Assembly (NCBI RefSeq): GCF_011397635.1
Contig: NC_064763.1
Span: forward strand, 21,899,437-21,963,436
Length of the DNA: 64,000 nt
DNA from: Epinephelus fuscoguttatus
Lineage: Eukaryota; Chordata; Actinopteri; Perciformes; Serranidae
Reading direction: 5' to 3'
Shown here: positions 12,601 to 26,115 of the stretch, piece after piece
How the letters are laid out: every line of letters starts with the position of its first letter
How positions within the stretch are numbered: position 1 is the first letter of the stretch
Notes under the pieces: model-generated
What the model was told of the DNA's origin: nothing
The model's input: the letters and a program-made list of their open reading frames with translations, nothing else
Database searches by the model: none
Made by a program: the position numbers and the translations under genes

Positions 12601-15600
12601 TATTTTTCCTTTGCATTTTTTATTTTTGCATTTATTTTTTATTTTTAAGTTTAATAATTTATTTTTAAATAAATGTATTTAATTGGTATTCATTTGTTAT
12701 TTTTCCTTTGTCTTTATATTAATTTATGTATTTTTTTTATATACATAATCTCCATTTGTGTGTATGGTGTCAACTGTCAACTGCCAATTGGTTGATCGAC
12801 ATCAGAGGTCTCTGATCGACTACAAATGCCTCACCAGCGGTGTGGGAGTCATTGACAATGGAGTAAAATGTGTTTGTAATGAGACACCACAAATAAATTA
12901 TGCTTTGGACACTCTGGCCCACTCACCTCAGAGAAGTAGAAGAGAGCTGACTCGCAGAATAAGATGTCAGCCAGGAACACGGAGCCACTCGTCAACACTT
13001 CGATCTGGTATTTACAGAAATGATGGCTCCGCAGGAATTCGCTAAAGTGCCTGGAAATGAAAGAGCGAGTGGGAGATGAATACAGGCGCTACTGTGGATG
13101 TCAAAGTGGTAAAATGAGAGAGGAATCGGCTGCACTTTAATCTTAATGTCAAAACATGGCAACGGGGGGAACATCGCTGTGTGAGTACTAACTCCTCCAG
13201 AAAATGAATAGAGTGAGACTCACTGTTGCTCCAAGATGGTGAAGACTACCGACTGTGCAATGACAAAGCAGTTTGGATCCACCATGCCATCCTCGCCACA
13301 TATCTTGGCTGCACAGATAAAAGATAGAAATATTATTCCACATGGGTGACTTACAGTGCAGAGCACATAAAATATGGTGTCTTATTTTAAAAACATATCT
13401 TTATCTTACCAACTATATCGTTTCTGATCTGCTCTGTGATGGGGATGGGCCTCACAGCGTCTGGAGAGATGTACTTAGTGAAGATGGTGACTGCATCTTT
13501 CTCTATACCTGGAAAACACAGACACAAACAGCTGATCATCCAGTGATGCTACAACACACACAGCAGTGTTTCCCACAGGATTACAATTTATGTGTGATGG
13601 TAGCTGATGACAAAACTACCCTGTTTTATCATTCTGTGTCACCTCTATAAATTCTGGTTTTTGCGGGTCCGCGAACACAGTGCAGGCCCAAGTTCTGAAT
13701 CAGTCATTCCAATCAGAGCTGATCAGTTCAGATCAATGGGTGAGAGGAGCAGCTGCTGCGAGTGAATGCAATCTTCTACACACGTATGGTTAAGTTTCAC
13801 TTTTACTGCACCTGCTGTTCTGTCACGCCATCAGCACCCGCAGTACGCTCTGCACTCACATAGTGTGGAACAATGAATAACTGAAGAATATAAATATTTT
13901 TATAGCGCTCCTAATGAACAGTCCAGCTTAAAAAATAGAAAATTAATCCGTGGCAACAGATGTTGTTATTGTGGCAGGCTGCCACATATACATGAATGTG
14001 TAGGGAAACCCTGCATTGGAGTGATGTTTTGTGTAGCTATGACTGCCAATGGATGCACAGAGAGGGAATTTCATACTGAAAAAGACAATATGAACCTGAT
14101 TTGTCGAACTTTAAACAAAAAAAGTGGACTCTGGATTTTGTCTCCCATCATTTACATTGAACTCCCCCAATGAAGGGACCTCTCTGAGGCCATTATGGAC
14201 ACCAGGAATAATTACAGCAACTGACAACCTCATTTAATGTACATATGGGCATGTCAGTACTGTTTTAAGATAAACTTGAAAAATATGAAGCTATCCTTTA
14301 AAGCTGCAAAAGACAGGTCTGAATCACAAAGTCGGGCTGCAGCAGAAAAACAGAGGCATCCTACACTGGTGAGAAATATATCGAATATTGAGGGAGAAAT
14401 TATTATAATAATAATTGACAAGGTTCATTTACACAACAGGTTTTCATCCACTATTTTTATGAGGAATTTAAAAGTCTGGTGCATCAAGACAAAGAGTTGC
14501 TGGTGCTAATTCTCCACTCCGACGCCTTTGTAAAAAAATGAGGTTGCCACAAGATGGTGGTCAAGAGTGCCAGTCAAACCTCAAACGGTGGAAAGCAGCA
14601 CAACAGAAATATGGAATTTATGTTTGTTTTATGTATTAATTTGAATAAGGTTTAAGTCTTCTTGTCACTCCACACAGGTCAGATGTGGACATCTCTTCAG
14701 TGGATGCCTGAGTGATGTTTAAGTCACATGCTTCATGTACATCACGATTAGTTGTGTTTCCATGTGCCAGCTCAATGAGGGGACACAGAATGGATTGAAG
14801 TTGCTGACAGCATCATGAATTGGACATCACTTGCAACTATTTCCCCATCCCAAGGTCTGATTCACAAAAGATACTGCGCTGATATTACAGATATTACAGC
14901 ACAAACTCTGCCATAAAGTCTTACAACTAAAACAGTAGTTTTGTGTCTGATTGCAATTATCCATGTGGCAAAGTGTAAATGTTGCCTTTGTGCCAAGAAC
15001 ACAGGCAGAACATTGGCATGGAGTAGAAGAAAAGTTAAATCTTTAGACCTGAGCTACAGGTCCTCACCAAAGAAGTGCAGAAGCATTAATCAAAACTTCA
15101 GACAAGGAACTGAAACATGACAGAGAGAAGCTGTTTTTGGGTCAGTGCTGGGTGTGACATCCCTGACAACTGTGCTTCAGTTAACACCAACTCTCTGAAG
15201 ATGCTAAAAATTTTACAGTAACTGCATGTGGCTATTAGCGCTGATCTCTGTAATTTGGATTTGGCAATTTGTATAGAAAGGGGTACACTATCTGTTTGGC
15301 AGCACAGAAAGAGTTTTGTGTCACCTTTTGAAGATTCTTTGAGACTTGCACGGTTTCTTTTTGTCTTATTTGTACAAAGCTAGTGGCTGCAAAAGCAGCA
15401 CAATCTTTGAATTCACCTGAGTATGTAAAAAAAAAAAAACACAAAGAGAGAGGGTTGCTTCAAGGTGACTTACTTTTCATGAGCTTGTCAGAAAGGTCTC
15501 GCAGGGTGCTGTTCGACTGTCCCTTGTAGGGAGTCCCTGTCCTCGAGGGTGCCTGCCTGCTGGGTGTTTCTGCTCGAGGGGTGCCGGGTCTCAGGCCTGC

Positions 15601-18600
15601 ATCTGTGCTGGATGAGTCCCGCTGCTCTGAGTGCACTGTCTGGCGCTCGCTGCTACTGTCCCGGGAGAGAGCATTGGGTGTGTGTTGGGCGAACTCCGGA
15701 AGCTCGGAGCCATCTGCGGAGGCTGGGACGGGCTCGGCCAAAGAGCTGTGTTTGACAGAGTTTAGGCTGTGCGCTCGGACCCGCGACCAGCTGGTGGAGC
15801 GGAAACTCTCGGCCTCCAACCAGAAGCGGACCAGGTGGTCGGCGCCCTGTAGTTCCATGAAATGCATGTAGTGGGGTATCGCCACATTGTCTCGGAGGAC
15901 TTGCTCGACTGTCTTGGAAAGCCGAGAGCGGGTCTCTTGAGGCTGATAGTTCACACTGGAATGACCTGGAACATGGCAGAATACAGAGACTCAATCAAAG
16001 GGAAGCATCTGGATGCATTTACGTATCCAAGTCTCACTGAGCAAACACATTTTCTCTGATTTGTCTGACTCTTTCATGATTAAGCCACTATAATAAAGGC
16101 TTTGTAATGTTTCCTTTTCTCATTGTTATATTTTTGGAGCGCCTGTGTATCTTAGTTGGGATTTATGTTTGCAAAGCTGAGCCCATACAAGCTTTATGGA
16201 AAAATTTCTGCATTCATATGACAATAAGATTTATCTTGCCTTTAAGCGCACATTAAGTTTTCCACTTTAAAAACAAACTGAGCGGCACACTTTCTTATTA
16301 TTTACAGGTTTCAACTTTTCATAACAGAAGGAAGACAAAATGTGCAGTATACTGAGGGGAGATGCAACATGAAGCAAAGCATAAAAAGTAGATTGTCTGT
16401 GTTCAACTCTCCTATTTCAACTGAAAATGTGGTCCAGACTGAAGGCCGACGTGAGCTGAATTTAAACTCCTGGATATCTGTTTTTGAAGTCTTGTGAATT
16501 CTGGCTCTCTGCCTGTCTGAAGGTGGCCTTAGACTATGCAATTTCACACACGATTTAACCCAGACAAACTTTTCAGAAATCACACGACAACAGCATCTGT
16601 GTCCATCCTGTCTTGTGGTCCAAGTGGTCAGCAGAAAAACTGTGGCACCCACAGCAACCTTTGATAGACTCCAAACTCCTGTAGGGAAGCCACATCATCT
16701 GACTTCACTGTGTCTCAAATAGAGACTGTCTGTTTGAATAACATCCACCATCGTGGGGGAATGAGAGCACAAACACACTCCCAGAAAACAAAATAAATAA
16801 GGGAGCGTGTTCATTGAATACAAACCCGACACTTGCTGCTAGATTATGAATCACAGCACATCAGCTGTAGTTAGACTGACGCGTGGGCTCGGGTTTGGTG
16901 GTGTTATGTTTGTACTTTGAAAAATGAAATAATGCTTCAAGAGGTGCCTCTTGAGATTCCTTAAGATCACACAGTCGAGCCCACGTTATCACTGAAAGCT
17001 GTTGGAATCACAACAATCGGTGCGGCGTCTGTGTCTGCGTCAGATCATCAAAAAGCACCTGCCTCATTTGAATATCTTTTGAGAGTCAGTCAATGGTTGT
17101 TACTATGGTGCCAAATCTGCTCTGTACTCCTTCAACAAGAGAGCGAGGAAATCATATGATCAACTCCTGATAACTCCTCCTACATCCACTATTGTTTTCT
17201 ATTTTAGCTCTAAGTTGACCTGCAATGGCTGCCCACAGGCTGTCATCCACATTAACCCATCTTGCCTCCTTGAATGCTCCACCCCCACTTCCTTCCTTTC
17301 TCCTCCTTGTGTTACACCCACAGCCCAGGAGTCAATGGCACCCGGCGTGTTTTACTCTGATTTTGTTGTCCGGGCTGCAGCGCAGGTTCCTCCACCTCCG
17401 TCTGACTCACCCCAGCTATTCTCTGGCTAACTTGCTCGTACAGTTCCTGATACTGTTGTCGTTCATTATGTCAGCTACACTACCTGTCACCGCCTCGTAC
17501 CATGGCATGTCGCGGGTCTAATTTTAGAGCACTTGTGATAAAAGGGAGGAGGTGTTTCTTTACCATGTGACCACAGGAGAAGGCCAGCGTTATGCTGACG
17601 GGCTCTGGAATGTCTGGGTGCTTGTCAGAGCCGACGCAGGCAGTGTTGTGAGTGCATCACACAGGAATAGTGAAGGAGTGTCTGACAGTGTGATGCAACA
17701 GTCCCATTCAAGCATATTATAACTGCAGCACAAGTTAAACATGAAGCAAACTTTGCAGTGTTTATGATTCCTTATATCATGTTAGTTTTGACTGTCTTCA
17801 TATTAAAGATAGACAATGCAGGACTATCAGTTACTGTTTGTAACCAGGCTCACCAGAGAAAGTGAAAGTAAAAGCAGACCCCAGACTCTCCCATTTGGCG
17901 CGTCACCTCTCTACATTTGCATTTTTCTCTGCACTCTGTCTCTTGGATGCCTGCTGCTAATGGTATAGCACCTGGTGGCCACCTTTTTATAGTCCCAGCA
18001 TCACCTAAGTGCTGTGGGGGTACATGCTCATGAAGGTCGTAAGCACAGAAAAGGTCTCTACATTCAGAGGGTGGAGTCTCTGCAGATAAATACTCCGCCA
18101 CACACTTATAGTGGATCATAAGTGGTGTTTGAGAAGGATTACTTCAGTATGAGTCCATGCATCCTGCATTGTATATCTTTTATCAATTGTTTTTTAAAGT
18201 CTATATGTTGTGCTTTTATATTTGACCGACCCCGCAAACATTCTGCAATTAACATATAAACATTCTGTGCTCTGTCTTCTTCCCTTTTTCCTGTTGAAAT
18301 ATTTGTTTTCAGTGAATCTGACATGACTCAAGATTTCAGTGGATCATCAAAAATGAATCACCAACTATTCTGATGATTAATCACTGCAGTCACATTTCAA
18401 GCAAAACAAAAAAAAAACATTCTCTAGTTTCAGCATCTCTTGCTGCTTGATGTTGTCATGTATATTAGTTATACAAATATCTTTGGGTTTTGGAATTGAA
18501 AGACGTCAGCTTGGACTCACCCTGAGAATTGTATGGGGTTTTTTCACTATTTTCTTAAGTATTAAGTGAGAAAATAATTAGTAGATTAATCAATACAGAT

Positions 18601-21600
18601 TTTTTTTTGCAATTTTCCTCCCTCCACTGATGTTTTTGTCTTTTTCTCTGTATTTTTTCATGCATCTCTTTGTTTTTATTGGATTTTTGACAACTGATTG
18701 GTTATTTTTTCTGCTCATTTTGTGTGCTTCTTGTTGTGATTTATTTTTGACATATTTTTCTATATAATGCTAACTTAGTTTTTTCTTTTGTATAAGCCCA
18801 TGGCCTCTTGACTTCACTTTAAACATTTTTTATTTGTCATTATCTGGATTTTATGCAGTCTTAAGTGCGTGCAAATAAAATAAAATTACATAAAACCAAC
18901 CAAATTCAATGAAACACAACTGTATCTATCACTCCCAGCTTGGTTGACAGCTAACAGACTAACATCAGACAGTAATATGTAAATGTGACCACTGAGGTGT
19001 AACAGACCTATATATTGAATTACAATCAGTTCAGAAACCAAAACGCTGATTTTACATCTTAACAATGGTGAAGTAGTAGCACATTACATTTACTCCAATG
19101 CATGTACTTAAAGACGTTTTATATTGTACATGTAATAGTAGCTGTTTTATATAACACCCTTTTTTGTAAGTACTTATAGGTCTACTTGAGTCAATATAAT
19201 TATAAAGTAACAATACTTTTACTTGAGTCCTGTTTTTGTGTACCCACCACTGCATCTAAAACACTAACTCTTTCATTTTGTTTCAGCATATATCTCAGAT
19301 GTATGTGTTCGAATGTGTGGTTAGTCTTGTGTTTTCATGAAAAGCAAAAACACAAGCCCATGAATGCAGGCTCTGTACCCAGATCTCCAAAGTGCGCAGC
19401 CTCCATGTGACTCGGCTGTTTCTTGAGGATCGCCGTGCGACCGCGGGCGAAGGAGTCCATGTTGGCAGAGATGGCGTTGATGGCCACATGGCTGGGCCCA
19501 GCAGCTTCCTGGATGGCATGGTGGTTCCTCAGTCCTAGTGATGGAGAGTGAGGGCTGGGTGGAGCTGCGAGCGGAGGATGGAGGACAAGTCAGTGTGACT
19601 TGTATGAAAAGGTCTTTTTAGTGAAGGTTTTTCAAAGAGCTCACAGTTAGTACACAGACGCCTCGGGGTGTGAGATGAGAGATATTTGAGAAGACAAACT
19701 GCTCAGTGTTTGTTTGCCTGAGAGATGTATGTGTTTCACTTAGTAGCTTGAGGTCAAAATGTCGGTCTTTGTGACAATATGGCCAGCAAAGATTACATAT
19801 AGTAAACCAGCTACAGCACAGAGCCATTTAAATCACTTCGTTAAAGAGGCTTATCTCAGTTCTAAGAGAACACACATGTAACACCAGCCCTGTCTCCTAG
19901 AAATTTTGTCTGCAACTACATTCATAATAACATCATGGGTGCAACGTAATCACTGTCTGGATTATGATCAGAGACATTTCTTTGAGTTAATGACCCGTTA
20001 CATTTATGTATATAAAAGGAAATGTGGCACCAGGTTCACATCCAGACTCCTGTCTTCGTGTGAGGCGACAAAAGCCCTTTGGTTAAAGGGATACTTACAC
20101 GATTTTCAACCAACTCATTTGCCAATGAAAATCTGCCAGGTGATGCAAAACTATACACAACATCTGGCAGATTTTTGCTGGAGGGCTTGAACTACAGATT
20201 GTACTTCCTCATTTTTGTATGCCTGCCACCATGGACACAAAGACTGTAAAAGCAGATCAAAAGAAAACCTCTCTCTCTCAAACTCAGATCAAACTGTAAA
20301 ACTAGACAATGCTGATCAACTATGAACTAAGCTTCTGTTACTGTTGCCTAAAATGTTTTCATAGACATATTTCAATGCACTATTTGGCTGCAATACGAGA
20401 CTATGTGAACAGGAAGTGGGTGCCATACTGTTTCCTGTATTGTTTAAACGGTTGCTGAAAAGAACAGAGATCATGCAATAACTAACTCTAACCCACAATC
20501 GCAAGTATGCACAACAAAAATCGACCAGTTAAAGTCCACCTGTAGTAAAGTTAGGTACGATTTCCTCCTGTTAATCTCTTCTCTAGGGGGAGAGTTCAGT
20601 CCGCACAGACATCTCTCCTTGGCTCTACCTTCCCTATGCTCCTTCTTACTTTTCTTTCTACCTTTGCTGTGTCCTACTTCTCTGTCCATCTAACCCTCTG
20701 GCTCCCACTCGGACCCCCAGATGGCACTATTACCCCCACTCACAGTCTCAAGTATGTGTATCAGCGATTGGAGCATCTCGTCTCAAACTGAACTGAACTT
20801 TAAGGTTGGGGAAAGACTGTGATTTCAGTTTAACGCTAATGAAATAATGCATTCATACAAAAAAATAATTCTGTAGTCACTATGAGTGGATAGCGTACCA
20901 TAAGTATGTATTTTTGTGTCTTGCCAGGTCGTTAAATAGGAACATTTCCTCATAATGTTAATGGAACATTTGCTCCGCATTATATTTCCCACAAAAAATG
21001 TATTCACTGTTTTCAATTAGATGCATTTAAATGTCATTTCTAGGAGACAGGGCTGACAGTACACCTGAAAGTGTCAACAAACGCATCACAAATAACAACA
21101 CACCATTCCATTTAAAACAGGCATTATCAATTCAACACTTTCATAACCTCACAGAGTTGATGATGAACTCACCTCTATTGACTTTAGCATCCGTCACTCT
21201 CTCAGGTTCTTTGCTTTTGGCTGTGGGGAGAAAGACGAGACCAGGTTTGTAATTGGAGAAGCATTTGATTCACAATACAGGGCGAGACCTGCACACAGTT
21301 CGTACATGAGATTCACTGACAGGTGAGGTAAAGGGGTGGTGTGGCGTCACCGGAAAGACTGGAACTCACTGTCTAGTTATATAATGACATAATGAGGAAA
21401 CTGATATACTAGAAAAGCAAACATGAATAGGTGCTGAGCTGCTTCCCTGCTGCTGCGGACAGATGAGGAGATAAATAGGGAAGCTGTTCTGATATGTGAA
21501 AGCTCTCTCAGTCCTGCTCAATATATAGTTATCAAGGACTGAGAGGGCTTTCATACTGTACGTCAGCATTCAGAGTGCTTCCTAAGATTAGTGACCTTGG

Positions 21601-24600
21601 TCTCTCAGTTTCAGTGGGTCCCAGCAGTTTAAAGTCGAGGAGGAGTTGATCGTCTGACAGCGTATACCTGAAGCCCTATAAAAGCTGCTGATTGTCACCG
21701 TAAATCACGCTGGTCATCTGATGCAAACCGTTTAATACTGCAAATATTTGATGCCACTCCAAAGCACTATGGCCAGCTGTCGAATAAAGAAATGAAATAT
21801 GCTGCCTGCAGTGGATTGAGTGCACGGTGGCAGACATGGTGGCAGCCACTCATCAGAGTGACTCACCATTCATATCTTCAGATTAGGCACTTGCTGCAAA
21901 GGGCGGTCAGGATAAGTATCAATTTCAAGCACTGACATTACAAAATGGACTGGGACACTTGGGCGAAACGGTACGGAAGACGCTCTTTCAGCAAGACACT
22001 TTGGGACAGAGCTGTTTGTGAACATGTGTGTCAGCTAAAAGTGGGCTGGCACTGATGGGCATCTGTCACAGCAGAGAGCCGTGACTTTTAAAAAGTCTTA
22101 ACTCCAGCAACCTACTGCTGAGCTGAACAGACACTGGGTCAAACTAACAGCAGATGTCTTTGTGTTAAAGGTCCAGTGTGTAGGATTTAGGAGAATATAT
22201 TGGCAACAATGGAATATCATATAATAAGTATGTTTTCTTCAGTTTGTAATCACCTGAAAATAAGAATCACTGAATTTTCATTAGCGTAGAATGAGCCGTT
22301 TATAACTACACACAGAGCAGGTACTCAACCACAAAGATCCCCATGTTGTACAGCCATGTTTCTACAGTAGCCTAGAATGGACAAACCAAACACTGGCTCT
22401 AAACAAGGCCATTTGTTTTTGATTCAGCAACCCTAGCTTGGAGCTGCAACGTGCCAAATAAAGTCAGAGAAACACTGATTTGTAACGTGAAACTGCTTCA
22501 TTCAGTGTTTTTACCGGTTTCAATCACCAGGTCCCTTTGTTTTGGAGAAAGGGAGACCTCTGTGGATAATTCTTCTCCCAGTAAAACCCTTCTGAGCAAC
22601 CAACACTGAAGGAAATCTAACCAGGAGAAGTTTCAGCTGGCTGCAATCTGCAGTCTTCACCATTAGATGCTGCTAAATCTTCTTCAATCTTACACACTGG
22701 GCCTTTAAGTAAACATTCATAGGACCATAATGAGTTGCTGCATTAGATTCTGCAGTTTAAAAAAACACAAACAGTATGTCAGATGTATCATCAGCAAAAT
22801 GGAAATACAGCATTGACGGGCATAGATTATAAACCAGCTCAAACAGAGAGCTTTATGCACCACTGACAAACATGAGCACAACCAGGACTCTCTTCAGACT
22901 GTCTCTAAAGGTGCTCTATTGTCAGCACAGTAGTCACAGTGAATGGATACACTTCTGCTCGAGCTATTGAAAATGCTACAAGGTCAGATGGCAAGACATG
23001 CTGAGTGGGACAAACTCACTGAAGGAATGAAGTCGATAAAACGTATAAAAGTCAACAATGATGCCTGAATGCACAAAGTACAACAACCTAACAAAAGATA
23101 CTGATGAGAGCACTGTATTAAAATCAGTTTGATTAATATATTGTATCACGTGGCTAATTCATATCCAACATTAGTGCTACAATTTCTTTGTGAAACCTTT
23201 ACAAAAAAAACTTCAGCCATGCCTAAACTGGAAGGAAACACACTTACTTCCTGTCAGCCCAGTGTGTCATCCTGGTTCAGAGCTTTCAAAGTGCACTCTC
23301 TGTAATATTTCCTCATTTTGGAGCCCTGCTGCTGTGTCAGCTGCTTTGAGCTCCACAGCCAATGAGGCAAATCACCATTCTCACTCTTTAGGATGAACAA
23401 CTGCTGGTCAGTTAAGACACTGAAGCTACTGTGCTATGGATTTCACAACAAAAACACAAGCAGTCTTATAATAACTGCCTTACCACTCTGTCCTATCACC
23501 TTTGTGTAGTTTCTATCAAAGCAATGAGATAATTAAGAAAATGTTAAAGTTGCTAAAGTGATGTGGTCTAATACAACGATCAGGTAATAAAACCCACCTT
23601 GATGAACAACACTGTGGGGGCTGTAAGTTGTGGTGTTGTTCAACTGTTTTGCGCTAGAGGTGTTTCTGATAGTTGCCCTACCCTAGTTGACATAAATCGT
23701 GTGCACAAAATAAAAGATGCACCTGTCAGTATAATTACAGCTTTTAAAATGAAATTGAATCAATGTCTCTAAAACAGTTTCAACAATTGTTCCCTTCATG
23801 AAGGTGTAAGTTGTTATAGGGCTGATACATTAGACTGCATTAGTTTTAGCTAAGTGTGTAGAGTGTAACAGTGGGACAGCACAAATTACCCATTATGTGT
23901 TTTGCATCACGACCAGCCTGCATTTTAGGAGCTCAGGACAGATCACACACGGACATACAAGATACTATCTAGGTAACAATTTCCTATCTCTAAGACACAA
24001 TATTTATGGCGTGCAAATACCATTCTTTTACCTGTTTATAACCAGCAGGTCCAATTCAATCAGCTACTTCTACTTAATGTTGGATGAAGCTGACCAGTCT
24101 TCACGCCAAGATCTTATTACATCAAAACTAGGGATGTACGATATTGGATTTTTTTGCTGATATCTGATAACCAATGTATGACAAAACATTTGTCCAGTAA
24201 CCGATACCGACCTTCACATACTTTTTCCCCCAAACTAATTCTAGTGATCATCAAGTCACTTCTGTCGTGGAATTAACATCATATTACGCATGCATACTCT
24301 TATCGTGACGGCCACCTGCAGATGCAGATGTAAAATACAATACTTTTTAATGTATGTCATATTCATCGATTGTGCAAATTAAGAATAAGCAGCATGTTGG
24401 CCAATTCTGATGACGTGCCAATATTATCGTGCATCCGTAATCAAAACATCCTCTACTCCCATTATACATCGTAATTCTAGTTTTTAATGCATCCGTTTTT
24501 CAATGTGCATATCATCTGACACTGCCAATATAATTCTACAAGCCACATATACAGACAGAATATAGACATGTATATATGTTTACATACTGTACATAATCAT

Positions 24601-26081
24601 CCAGATGATGAGAAAATCATCTTACAATATTTGACCAAATACTTCAATATTAATATTGTGACAATATTGGCTTTCAAATTATTCAGACAAAGAGATTTTT
24701 GATAAGGATAATCAGTAATGTGGATAAAGGCTAATATGTAAGTGGGAAAGTAACAGAAAATTCTGGTCCATCGCACAATAACCTATAAGTACCATCAGGT
24801 CTTTATAATTTCCATTTTTTGTTTGTATAGAATGACAAATACATTCTGTTGACGTTTATCCTTTAACAAAACAGCAATATCTTAAGAAAAATAAGTGCAA
24901 TTTCAATGGTATGTCTCAGTTTTCCTTCAGTCAGTCAGTCTACTTCTCACTGTCATTACACGTGCATTTAATAACACATTCTCTGATACAGATTCTTTTG
25001 AACTGAAGGTGCCGATTGACAATATTTTGCACAATGTTCAGGGTGAACGAGCCTCTGAAGCAGAATTTTACCTGAAGTCGGCAAATAGTTTAACTTGCTC
25101 CTGAAACCTGGCACCTCTTAGTCTAGTCACCTAGTGGGCCGGATTGGATCCTTTGGCGGGCCAGTTCTGGCCCACAGGCTGTATGTTTGACACCCCTGAT
25201 CTGAGACAATATCCATGATACAGATATTACATCGATATAGTGTTGATAGATTGCCCAGCCCTGGTAAATTGGTGTTTTATTTTATTCAACAATTGATCAC
25301 TGGTGCTTTTTATATATCTATCTATTTAATAAATAAATAAATACACACCTGTTTTGTTTTGTTTTTTTATCACATATTAATACACATATTAGTCCTGTCT
25401 ATTCTTTACCTTTATGTCAAGCTGTGTTACAGTATATTCAAAGTAATGCAAAAAAACATAATCAGATTCCATTTATGTGTACACATACTTGGCCGATAAA
25501 GGTGATTCTGATTCAGAAGAATGCAAACTAACGCTGCACACATTTTCTAAGACAATCACAGCTCTGATTCAGGCACAAAGGGCTATCATTAAACTTTACT
25601 TCTCATATTTCCTGCTGGTTAAAGCTGTATGACAATGTCCTGATGAAGCTAGCTTAGCTGCCCTAGCTCAGCTCGACACTTGTCTGAAGTGATGGCTGTC
25701 AGTGCTAATGGCGCTCGTTGGTAGTTTTAAACATTTAAAAGCACTGTATTATGAATATATAATCATAACTATGTGTGTAAGTGGTGTGTCGTAGTGCTAA
25801 CAGGTCTCTGCGGTGGATTAATATGAGGCTAAGTAAGGCAGGGAGGATAGAGAGGCCACCGCTAAGCTAACCGTGTCACTGCAGTGGGCAGCGGCAGCAG
25901 GGAAAAACTCCTCCCCACAAACACCACGGTGTCCCCGGCTAATTTGCTCGCGGTCGCAGTCTCGACCACGATAGTTACATCTTATCGGGGGCCAACTCTC
26001 CCCTCAGCCCGGGCTCTGAGTGCGGCTAGCAGCCGTTGACGTTGCAGGAGCTTCCTCACCTTTTCTCTTGAAAAACGACAT
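3685..26081 (-). CDS. akap10: A-kinase anchoring protein 10 (D-AKAP2), complete coding region in 15 exons
   Basis: Scaffold that tethers protein kinase A regulatory subunits (RI and RII) and binds other partners through RGS-type domains. Coding exons, in transcript order: 26060-26081, 21173-21220, 19379-19564, 15474-15965, 13410-13508, 13224-13308, 12927-13050, 11592-11728, 9111-9255, 8532-8699, 5928-6037, 5389-5471, 4831-4883, 3784-3876, 3685-3690. They sum to 1851 nt (616 residues plus stop) and all phases agree. The start reads MSFFKRK and has an in-frame stop upstream (26109-26111). The first RGS-like region runs from about residue 100 to 350 with a low-complexity insert in exon 4 (about 120-240). 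The second spans about 345-465 (FWLAADNF, SSNLYYKYL). The amphipathic PKA-binding helix is at about 585-604 (AWQIAKMIVNDVV), and the C-terminus STKL is a PDZ ligand. Human AKAP10 has 662 residues; the shortfall is mostly in the N-terminal and insert regions. Oddity: the intron after exon 12 begins with GC. Assembled by eye; the identity is very secure and individual exon edges are secure. Confidence 0.95.
4311..4416. repeat. GATAC-type pentamer/decamer satellite in akap10 intron 13
   Basis: Roughly 20 imperfect copies of GATAC or GATACGAT, with variants such as GATGC and GATAT. It makes a spurious minus-strand frame of repeating Ser-Tyr-Arg-Ile-Val. Confidence 0.85.
6149..7727. mobile_element. 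Non-autonomous DNA transposon with about 290-nt terminal inverted repeats
   Basis: The ends read TTAAAGGGTCATTCATCCC on the left and the complement of CAAAGGGACAGTTCACCCC on the right. The arms 6149-6440 and 7429-7727 are inverted copies with few differences (for example GGAGATAACAGCTG and its complement). No transposase frame is present. The central part holds a second inverted-repeat element. It sits in akap10 intron 10. Confidence 0.8.
6592..7418. mobile_element. Inner inverted-repeat element nested in the 6149-7727 transposon
   Basis: The left end (AAGCCTAGTTCCCATTACAC) and the complement of the right end (AAGCCCAGTTCATATTACAC) match over about 45 nt, running on into GATTTT and a GTCGC-GAG motif. 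The element is about 830 nt without a coding frame. I saw no clear target duplication. Confidence 0.65.
8090..8280. repeat. Probable retroelement tail fragment
   Basis: Contains AACTTTATTGTCCC, the reverse of the GGGACAATAAAGTT tail common at 3' ends of fish non-LTR elements. Called from memory of the motif only. Confidence 0.4.
9495..11280. mobile_element. Inverted-repeat DNA element interrupted by an L2 LINE
   Basis: The segment 9500-9700 is an inverted copy of 10200-10435: shared landmarks are CAGACAGCCCT, CTATGCTCT, CCACCAGACTCC and TGTGTGACTTTG. The right-hand part appears split by the LINE at 10441-11060, with element-like sequence continuing to about 11280 and ending in CTGTGCCTTTAA, similar to the complement of TTAAAGGGCCAG at 10200. 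It lies in akap10 intron 8. Confidence 0.55.
10441..11060 (+). pseudogene. L2-type LINE, 3' end of the reverse-transcriptase ORF
   Basis: Residues encoded at 10453-10926 (157 codons, open) match the C-terminal tail of fish L2-like reverse transcriptases: SWLDYCNG, LQYVQSSVARVLT, LHWLPVKLRITYKLLLLAYKSL and a final LKRHLFT. A GTTT repeat follows, then GGCGCTATATAAATAAA and a TTATT-type tail, the usual L2 3' end. It is strongly 5'-truncated, so inactive. Confidence 0.8.
12290..12745. repeat. AT-rich low-complexity tract (ATTTATTT-like)
   Basis: Imperfect runs of TTTATTTATTTTTAAATTAATTTTTACA and variants in akap10 intron 7. No coding or structural signal was seen. Confidence 0.7.
22165..22708. 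mobile_element. TTAA-flanked MITE, full copy
   Basis: TTAA, then AGGTCCAGTGTGTAGGATTTAG at the left; the right end is the complement of AGGCCCAGTGTGTAAGATT followed by TTAA. It is 544 nt including flanks, with no coding frame. Further copies or fragments of the same family occur at 28775, 48540-48677, 60829-61113 and 61124-62255. Confidence 0.75.
24121..24447. mobile_element. hAT-type MITE with a perfect 8-bp target duplication
   Basis: The direct repeat ATCAAAAC (24121-24128 and 24440-24447) brackets a 311-nt element. Its ends, TAGGGATGTACGATATTGG and the complement of TACGGATGCACGATAATA, are inverted. An 8-bp duplication with such ends is characteristic of hAT transposons. No transposase is encoded. 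It lies in akap10 intron 1. Confidence 0.85.
25120..25205. repeat. hAT-like element end fragment
   Basis: Contains GGGCCGGATTGGATCCTTT and TGTTTGACACCCCTGA, motifs I recognise from ends of hAT elements in vertebrates. Only one end was identified. Confidence 0.45.
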
Positions 26082-26115
26082 GACGGGTTTGACTCTCTGA
26101 AGGTTTCCTCAGCTC
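25860..26115 (-). promoter_or_regulatory. Probable akap10 promoter and 5' UTR
   Basis: A stretch that is richer in G+C and CpG than the surrounding AT-rich intron and spacer overlaps the first coding exon and extends into the start of intron 1. No TATA box is evident, as expected for a housekeeping promoter. The assignment rests on position and base composition only; no transcription start can be fixed from sequence. Confidence 0.35.

Noticed and set aside
15549-15994. Plus-strand and alternate-frame ORFs over the largest akap10 exon
   Set aside because: Shadows of exon 4, whose minus-strand frame matches the AKAP10 RGS region with matching phases.
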